DNA from: Eutrigla gurnardus | Taxonomy: Eukaryota > Chordata > Actinopteri > Perciformes > Triglidae | Reading direction: 5' to 3' | Assembly (NCBI GenBank): GCA_963514095.1 | Contig: OY741268.1 | Span: 9,475,300-9,539,299 of the forward strand | Length of the DNA: 64,000 bases | In this document: one piece after another, positions 36,510-47,070 of the stretch | Layout: the number at the start of each line of letters is the position of its first letter | Numbering within the stretch: position 1 is the stretch's first letter | Program-made: the position numbers and the translations under genes | The notes under the pieces: generated by a model | Databases searched by the model: none | Told to the model about the DNA's origin: nothing | The model's input: only the letters and a program-made list of their open reading frames with translations

Positions 36510-38546
36510 CCCAGCAAACATTTTCTCGACCTGCGTCTAGATGAAGACGTCCAATCGACGTCGCGTCACGACGTGACTTTAATTCGACTGTTTTTCGACA
36601 TCATAAAATAATATCATGGCAAATATGACCTAATTAAATATGCATTTTAGAGCGGTTTAACTGAATAAACACTGCCAAAAAAGTTTTCTCAACCTGCGTC
36701 TAGATGAAGACGTCCAATCGACGTCGCGTCACGACGTGACTTTAATTCGACTTTTTTTCGACATGATAACATTAGGGGGAATACGATTTCAAAGAAAACA
36801 TATTTAACTGAAAAAAACACTGTCAAGAATGATTTCCTCTATCTACTGCTGTGTCGAGATGCAGATATCCAATCATGTCGGGACGTCTGATTAACGTCGG
36901 GCAGGCAGGTTGATCTGACGTCTATCTGAGGGGCTGAAATGACCAACGTCATTTAGACGTTGTTTCAACGACATATCAACGCACGAATGTTAAAAACTAT
37001 TCGAAATAATGGAAATATGTTCGTGAATTTAAGAAAATAATGTAGTATCATATTGGCAATGTGGGCTAAAATGTTTGTGATTCTAGCATCCATCGAGGAA
37101 CTATTTTTCCTTGCGTAGTTAGCGCACCTAGCGGTTTCCTACGCATGCGCAAGAAGAACTTTGCAGCGTCAGTTGACGAGGAGGAGACACAGACACCTGT
37201 GAAAGGTGAGTTACTAAAAGTACTGTAATTTAAAATGAAACCGTGTTTGGTAAGACATTATACGTTTATCAGTTGCATGTTAGAGTTTTGATTTTGTTGC
37301 TGCATCGTGTATTGTTACAGATAGCTGTTTTTTTGTTGCTTTTATCCGTAACCGAGCGGCGGCTAGCAGCCGAGTTAGCTGCCGTGTGAAACTAGCCCTG
37401 AGTTAGCTCACAGGCTACGTGAGGTGCTCGATGCTAAACCGAGCCGAACATCTGTGCAACTCTCGGTTTAGCATCGTTACAGAACCATAACACTTTAAGG
37501 GGCCGTCCAGACGGGCGAAAACGTTGTTTTTTCTCCGTCTTCCTCGGCATTGTTTCAAGAATATTTGCATCTAGACGGATCCACCGAAAACGCTGTAGTT
37601 CATATGCCAGGCCTATAGGTGTCGCTTGACATACACCTAAAACGTGACGGAGCATGCGCAGAAGGTTTTCGCTCTATAATTTGTTCTTGCCATCTATAAA
37701 GTGCATTTAACATCTGAATAGGCGCTCTGTAAAAATGTTTATTTTTTTATTATGCCCTCTCTCCAGCTGCTGTGAAGAGATGGAGTCCAAAGGCCACAGA
37801 TGCAGAAATAGAGAGTGTGATTCAGAACCACCTTAAACATGCCCCAGCAAGGAGCGGGGGCAAGGGGCAGACCCCCACAGGACTGCAATAAAAAGGAAGT
37901 CAATAAAACATTTGTTCCGATATACATGTTCGTTTTTTATTCAATTATTCAATATATAGATAACTCGTTACATATATCTGGTCCTGAATGCTGTCTTTTT
38001 TTTTTTTTTTTACCTGAGATTAGTCCATGTACTACTTGTATTTTACAGTATGGGTGAACATTACTCGAGTATTTTTAACTTTATCACAGGTGAGTTTATT
38101 TACTATGAAAGTTTTGACCAGGTTCACCATTCCTGTGATATTTTAAGTTTGCAAATGTGAAATTTGCTGGTGTTGTCTATTGGACTTTTTGACCTCTGCA
38201 TTTTAAGGATTTTTTTGCTGAAATTGATGTTAATTTAAATAGTTATAGATTAGAGCATTAAGAATTGCACATGTATACAGCACAAGAGCTGTGCTTGTCA
38301 TAGAATGTATGGATGTGGTATTGCCAGTTATGTAGGCACTAGTTGAAACTAGATTTAGGTAAACATATTTTTAAATGCAATACATTACATGTGTATTTTG
38401 ACAAAGGTTGATATGCCGTCGAAATGACGTTGGTCATGAGAACGGCGTCAGAAAAACTTTAATTTCAGCACCTCTGGTAGACGTCGAATCAACCTGCCTG
38501 ACCGACGTTGATTAGACGTCAAATAGACGTCAAAATGTTTGCTGGG
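36510..38546. mobile_element. 2.04-kb DNA element, CCCAGCAAACA ends, GACGTC-rich
   Basis: The perfect inverted ends are CCCAGCAAACATTTT and AAAATGTTTGCTGGG, with AA on both sides. Both subterminal regions are full of GACGTC/AACGTC palindromes. On the left a unit of about 90 bp is repeated at 36518-36607 and 36687-36776 (GCGTCTAGATGAAGACGTCC conserved), with a weaker third unit near 36840. A 15-bp hairpin lies at 37429-37443 / 37462-37476. The superfamily was not determined. Confidence 0.7.
37145..37891 (+). CDS. Possible two-exon mini-gene in the GACGTC element
   Basis: Exon 1 (37145-37205) starts at an ATG and encodes 20 residues beginning MRKKNFAASVDEEE. It ends AAAG followed by a consensus donor GTGAGT. 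Exon 2 (37767-37891) follows a pyrimidine-rich acceptor (CCCTCTCTCCAG), stays in frame, and encodes a stretch with KRWSPKATDAEIESVIQNHL before TAA. AATAAA signals overlap and follow the stop. The total would be 61 residues. The KRxW(S)xxxxAEIxxVxxxHL pattern resembles short segments I associate with uncharacterised fish element proteins. The splice sites look good, but the small size and the absence of a known complete domain make this speculative. Confidence 0.3.
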
Positions 38547-39705
38547 AAGCCCCTCGATTACAAATCTCCCAAATAGAGTCGAAGCCCCAAAGACTTTCTG
38601 TCAAGTCTTCATCATCACACACATCTGTTTTTTATAAACACTTATCTTTCCTTCATTCACTTGTCTCTCCTGATTTAACAGCTGTTAGCTCTACCTGCTA
38701 ATGCTTGCAGCTTTCAAACAGATAAACAAAGGAATACTCAATTCCTTCCACTTTTGCTGCTAGGTTTTTGGCTTTGGAAAGGCTAACGAACACTCCTAAA
38801 ACTCAGATGGTGAATATTTCTCCATGAACATCACTTCAAAATCCAAAGATTGCCATGCCGAGTTACATTTTCTGAACTGTGATTAATTAGGCAATCACTG
38901 CTCTGGGGAGGGGTTGAGCTTACAGTCCATTAAGTGGGCAACTACCCATGTGACCCCAAAGGGCCCTAGAAAGCCCCTGATGTCCTGTGCGACAATTAGA
39001 TGGTAATTTGTCTTCAAATCACCTTGACGGCACCATATCGGCTAAAAAGAGTATCACTGTAAGTGTGGAAACCTTGTGGTCTAGTAGTGAGGCCCTGAGC
39101 TTCAAGACCTTGTTGTGCTTACATGGTGCATCTTCCTGGAATTGACACAAAGTGAAGCTGTGGCCAAGTCGTCTTAAGAGTAGCCTGATGGAAGTTTTCA
39201 GGCTAGGCACAGAGTGTAATGAAGCTGCCAAGAGTAGTCTGCTGTATACATTGTATTTAATCTGCACTTGAAGCTGAACATGGTACGCAACACAGTGTAG
39301 GCTACAGACGGTGGGGGGAACAGCTTGGTTTTGCCCCAGGGTCTTCTCTTAGCTGAACAGTGACAATACAAAGGAACCGACTCAAACCAGTAATTATGTT
39401 GGCGCTCAGCGTATTGATGTAGCTCAAATGATTTGTACGCCCAGATCTTCTCTCTACCTCCACATCGTCCCTGTAACATTTAACTACACCATTCCATTAT
39501 CACACTTCATGCTACATTTAAACATAGGCTGATTTAAGCACTATGAATTTACAACCATTAACTGTTTGGACATTTGATAAAAACAATTTAAGGGCCAGCT
39601 CTCTGAAAGTTGTCCTATGTGAACGTGCTGTAAACAGTTTGTGTTGGTAAATTAAGGGGTTGTTAGTTTAGAGTCAAATGATAAACCTCAGTCTGTTTCT
39701 AGTTT
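38547..39705. other. Unannotated non-coding stretch
   Basis: No recognisable gene, RNA or element end. Confidence 0.4.
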
Positions 39706-40081
39706 AGGCTGACTCGATCCGCATCTCCTCATCTGACTGTTATGCTATGACGAAAATGAATGCCTGTTTGTAGATGATATGAACATGAGTGCCACATTGA
39801 CATAAGATAATTTCAGGACTATACGCCTGTGTTCTGTAAATCTTGACCTTGCCTGTACATCTTGTCTTTGTAAGATAGGACATGATCCGTCCTTTGGTTC
39901 CTCCTCCTTAAAAGGGAGATTGTTGTTGGACTCAGGGTCGTTCCTGCTGATTCTGAACCTTTGCATCAGAAGGCAGGGGTGAACCTCCTCTGCAGATGAG
40001 AATACTTAGTGGAATAAACCTCGGAGAAAAAGCTGATCCTGGTTGTTGATCTTTATTGGGCAGATTCATTTTTCCACAACA
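39706..40081 (+). mobile_element. LTR-like interspersed repeat, copy 2 (uninterrupted)
   Basis: It is nearly identical to the two halves of the copy at 9422-10532, including CTTAAAAGGGAGATTG, GGAATAAACCTC and the end CACAACA. It gives the empty site (near 39956) for the MITE that interrupts copy 1. A solo LTR is the best guess. No target duplication is visible. Confidence 0.55.
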
Positions 40082-42204
40082 CTGTCTTCTCTCAAAATAC
40101 ATTGTTCAGCTTGACTGGATTTGTGACAAATAGCAGCAGATAACAATATTTGAGACTGTATTTTAAGTTTTCTTTTTTTACATACACCGAACATTTTGAT
40201 GGATTATTGTTTTTTTTTAATAAATAATTGTGACTGAGAAGCACATTTTACAGTAAAAAAAAGGTGCCATTCTGACTCTGGCTCTGACAATCTACAATAC
40301 TGGATACACTATTTGGAAATCAATGCAAACATATATTTAACATTTCTGTACTGCATTCTTTCCCTTGTTAGCTCACATATGTTGATACCAGATGATATAT
40401 GGTTTTTCTCTACTGTAAACCTGAGCAAACTGTCGTAGATATAGAGAGATTGGTGATAGAAAATCTTTAGAAAGGTATAGCAGGTAGATATGAATCAAAA
40501 TGAATGAATCAAATGGATCAGATATTAATAATAAAGGGGTCAATCCATTCAATCAAATGTTGTGCCGTACTCTACTCATTATATATAATGTGATTTGAAT
40601 TATTATTTTATTTGTTCCAATTCCTGGTGTACGATTTATTATTTTAATTATAAACTGGAAAGGTGCACTCAGCAGTGTGCAAATATCTGCAGATATTTGC
40701 ACACTATCTGCAGATATTTGCACACTGCTGAGTGCACCTTTCCAGTTTATAATTCACTCACGCCGGTCTCAGCTCCAGTGCTGTTGACAAATGTTGGCTC
40801 CGCTGAGTGAGGGTGAGGACAAGCCTTTTTTATTTTGTGGTAATGTGTTAATTTTAATTTTAACAGATGTTGCCAATAAATACACAGAAATGGGACTTTT
40901 ATGGGTATAAACTTGATAGGAATGCTATTTTAACAGTGTTAGCCTCAGGCATCTGCTGTTTCCCAGTGTGCTTAACTGTAAAGTAATCGATGACATATTG
41001 GTGCAGTCGGCGTCTGTCAGAGGAGCAGCAGGCCGTTAATGTATATTTGCGTTAACATTTTTATTCACTCTACAGGACGTTCTGAACACAAGGAGAGAAT
41101 GCCTTATTAAACTTAGGCATTTATTGCATAAAAATAAGGGAAACCTTGTAAGGGCTCCCGTATATGATTAATGATTTAACATGTTTGGGTATCAGGTTAT
41201 TGTTGCAACTGGACAGCTTACATCCACAACTGACAAGAAGTTAATGTCGTGTTGCCTTATAGTGGTGCGGTTGTATTTTAAGTGCAAATCTGAGTCAGTA
41301 CTACATCAGTTATATAACTGTCTTGCTGTCGGACAGCTGATAGAAGTCAAGGAGGTTAGCCCCGACATTAGGAACCACTCTGGCTCAGGAATAAAGTAAA
41401 ACAAAAACAAAACTGGCTCAGGAACACTTAAGGTGGACTGACCTGTAAGGTGGACCAACACTAGTCTCCTTTTAGTGACAAGCTGCTCCTGAGTCTCTTA
41501 GCTTTTTATCTTTAATATTAATTTTAACTGTGTAACCGACAGCATAGTTCAACAGTTTATATCCCTACTGCAAATTCTGCTCACTTTGTATCAGGAAAAC
41601 ACAAAGTTTAATGTTTTTCAAAGTTATTGTTAGAACTTTAGGCTAATGGTATTATTAAGTATTCATATCAGTACTAACATTTAGGTACTTCTACTCAGTC
41701 TGAAAAGAAAATGTGGTATCTGTGTTCCCCTATTTGTTGAGTCTTGCTATCCTTTAGGCTGAACCGTGTCGTATATTTCTATTGAAAGAAATTAGAATTA
41801 AGAAGAATAAGAATTATTATTAGAAGTTATCGCCCAGCCCTATCAGATACTGGTATTAGTGCTTCCCTAATATTTGGTTATTTTGGGCAGTTTAAACATT
41901 TTATTTTGGCCTTGCTTGGCCTTCTACTGAAATGTGCACCGCCATGCCTATAATATTGTAGGGGAAACACTGTATTGTATTTCCATTATAATTATATAGT
42001 CAGTATTATTAACAACAAATGTGTAAATATTATGGGTGGGACAATATGCTTTTCTTCTGATTCGATTTTATCATGGTACTTGTGTGCCGTTTTGATTTGT
42101 ATCGCGATACGAGTACTGTGATTCGATAGCAGTGATTATTGCACTATTTCTTGCACCCCTTATTGAACAAAAACATGAGTTGAATTATACTCTTCAAGAG
42201 ACAA
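40082..42204. other. Unannotated, AT-rich non-coding stretch
   Basis: Apart from the palindrome at 40646-40754, it contains only AT-rich sequence. A TE-like GTATCGCGATACGAG patch near 42100 may be an old hAT remnant. Confidence 0.4.
40646..40754. repeat. Perfect 50-bp inverted repeat (hairpin)
   Basis: Arms 40646-40695 and 40705-40754 are exact reverse complements separated by 9 bp (TTTGCACAC). The string CAGATATTTGCACACT also recurs directly at 40690-40705 and 40711-40726. The flanks show no TE termini. Confidence 0.9.
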
Positions 42205-42959
42205 TGGTCCCTTTCTTGCACCAGTGGATCACACTTTCAACACCAACGCAAGTATCACAATTTTCCGGCAGATACGCACGTCGATAAGATGGGAAATTAA
42301 CTTGCGTTCCCCCGGGCGTGTCAGCTGAAAAATGAGGCGTGGTCCGGCACAAAGTTTCCATGGTACTATTTTGTTTTTTCAGAAAACAATTCTGCCACAG
42401 ACCAGGGGCCTGTACTACGAAGCAGGATTTGTGCTTAGCGAGGTAACTTAAGCGTTAACTCTGGGTTTTCCGTCCTACGACGCTGGTTCACTTCTTACCG
42501 GGGCAGATCGCCATGGTAACTTACGCTGTGGAGCTAACCTGCTCTGGAGCAGGTTATGTTCCTGATAAGAGATCAATGTGTAGAAACACACCGCCTACTG
42601 ACCAATCAGCTCTCTTGGTCCGCGGATAAGAAAGAAAAAAAAAAGAAGCTCTGTGGATCGTGAGAGGGTCTCGTAGGAGAACTATAGAGTGTACAGAGAC
42701 CGGTAAAACCCTTTTTCTGTTCCTGACGATGTTTATATGAGAGATATAGATTCTCATCGGAGGGAAAGACTTTTCTTTGTCAGCGCACAGCCTACTTACC
42801 ACTTTGAATCATGTTTTTATATTTATTTGATTTGTTCCCAAGTCTGTTTTACACCGCTGGGATTGCAGCTGAAAGAATGAGGCTGATATTGTCATAAACC
42901 ACGTTATAAGAATACATCCAAGCAACACATTCATTATTTTATAGTTATATGTTTGGCCT

Positions 42960-43112
42960 TTTATTGCGGAAGGACATCGTAAGAGTTATAGGGGCGAGAG
43001 AGAGCGACGACATGATTTAAAAGACAGCCACAGGGTGGATTCGAACCTGGGACCACTGCAAGGTGCCTCGGTACATGGGGCGGTAACTCTACCACTAAGC
43101 TATCAGCGAAAT
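42960..43112 (-). mobile_element. tRNA-derived SINE (minus strand)
   Basis: The minus strand shows a tRNA-like head (TAGCTTAGTGGTAGAGTTAC, then GGTTCGAATCC as B-box) and CCGCCCCATGTACCGAGGC, which is close to the SINE at 4592-4835. It is a related but distinct subfamily. Confidence 0.65.
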
Positions 43113-43440
43113 TACTGCTGTCATTCAATCAGTCAGATCTAGTAGTGACCTTATGATGGGGCAGTCATATTATACTACTACTAATACTATTAATACGACT
43201 TACGCATTCTCACAGTCGGCAAGCTTTTGCCAGCTGTCCTTCCTGCATTTGGCAGATGAAACTGTTGCTTTTTGCCTGTAATATATGTTTAACTTCTTCG
43301 TATTTCTGTAAGATTATGGTTCGCTCCTCATACGTGAAATACGCCGCTCCGCTGCCGTAGACTGATCCATGTTTGTGATTGGTCAAATGCTGCAAACGCC
43401 GCCTCTTTCATGTGCACGCGCTCATAGCTTGACTTTTCGA

Positions 43441-44579
43441 GACGTCTGGAGACGTTTTCAAGAAATTTCTTTCAGTTCTTCTAGTTGCCGAGTTCGCTTA
43501 TGCTATGGCTAGCGCAAGTCAATGGTTCTGGCTAGCATGGCATTAAAAACAGTCTTGCCCACTCCACAGTGCACCCGAGGCAAATCCATTGTAACTGCAG
43601 ACTATCGATGTACATATGTGTTGATAGAATGTTTGAAATAAAACCAACCTTGCATTTTTAAGGATTTATGTCTCAGCAGCAGCAGCAGCGTGTCATACTT
43701 CCTAGTAGGCTATGGCAGCGGCGGAGTGATATCACCTAGCACTTATAAGTTACCGGTTCTATAATAGTTTGTTTACCTGCTGTCATTGCTACAGATGCAG
43801 AGTAGCCTGCAGTGCTAGTTTCTTCAATCTCACAGAAATGGCCACTTTTGGAGAATATACTGAAACTTTTGAAGACTCTGATGAGGAGTTTTTTTCCACC
43901 CAAACCCAACCATACCTGTACGAGCCTGAATATACAGAGGAAGAATTGCGCGAGAGGGATGCTCAAAGGGCAGAACGTGAACGAGCGTCTGTGGAGACCG
44001 AGATAGCCCCCGCTGGAGCTGAGAACCGGGACCGAACAAACGGAGACTGGTGGTGCCAGGAGGGAAACCCTGCAACGCGTCCGAGGGTTTACGGGTCTAC
44101 GAACGGAGCAAATGTCCGGGTTCGCAGTGCGTAATTGTGGGTTCGCATGGCCGTGGGCTGCCCGGTGTTTGAGTGAGCTCCGAGGGCTTTTCAGACAGCA
44201 TTGGGGGTATAAGTGCCGACAGTTTGGCCCGGTTCGATTGCCTATTTACGGGCAGTATTTCGGGCGGCGCATCTTAGAGTTTTGAGTCCGACGGAGCAAA
44301 GTAAAATTCCACTGCTACTGAGAAACTCGTTCCTCAAAAAATGGATGATTCATGCGATGTGAGGTTAGTTTTGTTTCAAATATTATTCTATCAACACAGA
44401 TATGTACATCGACAGTCTAGTGTTTTAATTGATTTGCCTCGGGTGCACTGTGGAGTGGGCAAGACTGTTTTTAATGCCATGCTAGCTAGAACCATTGACT
44501 TGCGCTAGCCATAGCATAAGCAAACTCGGCAACTAGAAGAACTGAATGAAATTTCTTGAAAACGTCTCCAGACGTCTTG
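43441..44579. mobile_element. Element with ~200-bp inverted repeats
   Basis: Arms at about 43441-43655 and 44369-44579 are inverted copies with scattered differences (AGACGTCTGGAGACGTTTTC at the outer left; GGCAAGACTGTTTTTAATGC in the inner right). The central 700 bp holds an open frame resembling the P2X7 C-terminal domain. It could be a foldback-type transposon or an internal part of the surrounding Harbinger-like element. Confidence 0.6.
43838..44134 (+). CDS. P2X7-tail-like ORF, C-terminally broken
   Basis: The frame starts at an ATG with context GAAATGG and encodes 98 residues. It has an acidic N-terminus (MATFGEYTETFEDSDEEFF), then YLYEPEYTEEELRERDAQR at about residues 27-45, an arginine/glutamate-rich segment, and GDWWCQ near residue 75. 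The order EPEYT-EEEL ... DWWC is that of the cytoplasmic C-terminal (ballast) region of P2X7 receptors and of many P2X7-like single-domain fish proteins. In those families a cysteine-rich zinc-binding segment follows WWC. Here the frame instead runs into unrelated codons and stops. Fragments resembling the later part (YKCRQF and GRR, near 44210-44265) survive in another frame, so it is probably a pseudogene. It sits between long inverted repeats, so it is element-borne rather than a host receptor. An upstream in-frame ATG exists at 43769. Confidence 0.5.
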   Translation: MATFGEYTETFEDSDEEFFSTQTQPYLYEPEYTEEELRERDAQRAERERASVETEIAPAGAENRDRTNGDWWCQEGNPATRPRVYGSTNGANVRVRSA

Positions 44580-45759
44580 AACACACCGGCTCACTTGGAA
44601 AATAGGTCTTATGTCCAAAATTCTGAACTATCCCTTTAACGAGTTGATAACCAGCTTCGTGTGAACGCTTATCTCTGATTGCCTTTGTTAGGTTTACTTA
44701 AGCTGGATCTCTGAAAGATACCCTGGGTATGTTGAACTTGCTTCGTAGTACAGGCCCCAGGTAAAACTGGTTTGAAGTCAGTGTCGTGTTATTTAGATGC
44801 TATTTTATGGAGCGTATGCACCTGCTTCTCTCATCCACAGGGTTGCAGTTCCCATTGATGCAAACCCTAAATAATTACAAGAACAAATATGTGAACACTG
44901 GGGAAATCATTGTGGAGTCTATGACGATATGAACAAATAGGCATATATCCAGCGTACACACTGAGGCTGTTTTGTTGACAGCCGTGAATGTGTGTGCGTT
45001 CGGCGTTCCCTCCACCGGCCTGTAAGTGGAGGAATGTGCCGTTACGGTGCGGCGCATTGGAAGGAGTCCGCCGCTGTTTCCCTGGTTACGGTCAATGTGG
45101 AGTCTGGAGGAAGGTGAAACCGCAATTCTCCCAGCTGAGGAGAGGATTGAGGGGTGGCTAAAGTATGTGTGGACACAGGCGTGGTCTTACATGACACACA
45201 CACACACACACACACATAATGCCAACAGGCTTACTGCCCTCACCAGCATGTCAGTCCCCTCTGCAGTGAACTGCTCTTGCCGTCTTCCCAGTAAATATGT
45301 ATGGAAAAAGCTCCTCCTGCTCTTAAAGAGAATGGGAGATGATGCTCTGATTGGTTTAGTGTTACGCCCAAAAAACACCTATTAGTAATGAAGCCACTTA
45401 AGACCAACCCTCTAGATTTGCGTCAGGCATAAGTCATTTATCCACCGTTAAAATACACTGTAAAACCCAATCGCTTTCTGACATAAAATGTTAATGTCAA
45501 GTCCACACAAATGATCAGAACTGTCAAAATGACATAAAAACTTACATACGTTCACTTGACACAAACATTCATCCCATGTAAGGTTGACATAATTTTTTTA
45601 TGTTAGTTCAACAATTTTGTGTTCATTTTACTCAAAATTTAAACTCAATATAGCCTAATTTTCAAGACCAATTAACAACACATACATTGTTCACTTAACG
45701 TATATTTTAAAAGTTGAATAAACTTAAAAAATGGTTGTAAAAATGTGTACTCAATGTTT

Positions 45760-47070
45760 TTATGTTCAAATAACAGGTTGTCACTTGATTGTTTAATACA
45801 ATTGAAATTGTTGTGCTCATTTTAAATAACAAAAACTTATCATTACAACAAGAGTTGCAGAGTTATCCTGAACACAATTTGTTTTTGCTGTCCTAAAATA
45901 AAATTGCCTCAATTTTCTGTGTCTTCACCAACAAATTATTTTGTGGTACACATAATTTAATCAAAGTATTTCAAAGCAACACTAAACGTAAAGGTTTAGT
46001 CCAACTTCCATTTCTTTGTTTGTATAACTTAAAATATTTGAGTAGAAACAAAAGCTAAATTTGTGTTATAATGTTTATGTCAACACAACGTAAATATTTA
46101 ATGTAAAAATAGGCATAAATTGTTATGCTCAATGGACAACATATAAACTGTACACTTTTAACTTATGAATTGGTGTTAAAAGTATACACTCAGTTTTATG
46201 TTCAAATAACATGTAGTCAATTTACTTTTCAATAAAGCTATAAACATTGTGTTCACTTGGCATAACAAAAACACACAAATACAACACGAGTTGCAGAGTT
46301 ATGATGAACACATTTTTTTTTGCTGTCTTAACATAAAGCTGCTTCAAATTTATGTGTCTTTTCTAAACTTATTATTTTCTAGTACACATAATTTAGTAAA
46401 GATGTGTTAAAGCAACGGTAAATGTATAAGTTGAGTACAACTTACATTTCTTTGTTTGTTTAACTTAAAATCTTTTAGTAGAAACAAAACACAAAAATGT
46501 TGTGCTGTCTTAACATAAAACTGTCTAAATGTTATGTGTCTTTAAGAAGTTATTATGTTCTAGTACACATAATTGAGTTAACATTTGTCATAGCAACGTT
46601 AAATTTAAAGGTTGAGTACAATTTAGATTCCTTTGTTTGGTTAAATTATCATCTTTGAGTAGAAAAAAATCCCTACATTTCTGTTATACTGTTTGCAACA
46701 ACACAACGTCAATAATGTTAAAACAGCATATATTGTTATGCTCAATGGACAACATGGACAACATGCGCACTAAGTTTACATTTAGTAATTATTTTAACTT
46801 ACAAATTGATGTAAAAAATATCTACTCAGTTGTTTTATGTTTATTTGACAAATCATCACTTTCTTGTAATATTAAAATTAAAAACGTGTTCACTTTACAT
46901 AACAAAAACCTATAATTAAAACAAGAGTTGCAGAGATATGATTAATACAAAAATATGTTGTTATATAAACATACAACTGCCACAATTTTCTGTGTTTTTA
47001 CAGAAAATGTAGTAAAAGTTTGTCTTAGCAACATTACATTTAAAGGTTGAGTAGAACTATTTCTTTAGCA
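45760..47070. repeat. Degenerate tandem subterminal repeats
   Basis: Recurring blocks include GAGTTGCAGAGTTAT (45850, 46284, 46925), TTTCTTTGTTTGTTTAACTT (near 46011, 46446, weaker 46629) and TAGTACACATAATT (46380, 46560, variant 45945). The spacing is about 170-640 bp. Matching units lie on the other side of the element at 51818, 53010-53125 and 53350-53895 (AGTGCAAGGGGTTTCCA, CATTTCCAGTCAGAT). This is the structure expected of CACTA subterminal regions. Confidence 0.65.

Larger units (their letters stand above)
42406..44757. mobile_element. PIF/Harbinger-like element (2.35 kb)
   Basis: The perfect 19-bp inverted ends are GGGCCTGTACTACGAAGCA and TGCTTCGTAGTACAGGCCC. A 3-bp CAG duplication flanks it (42403-42405, 44758-44760). 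Copy 1 of the host repeat carries the same site with a single CAG. No transposase or Myb-like frame remains. The interior is occupied by a SINE and by a long-inverted-repeat element. Confidence 0.85.
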
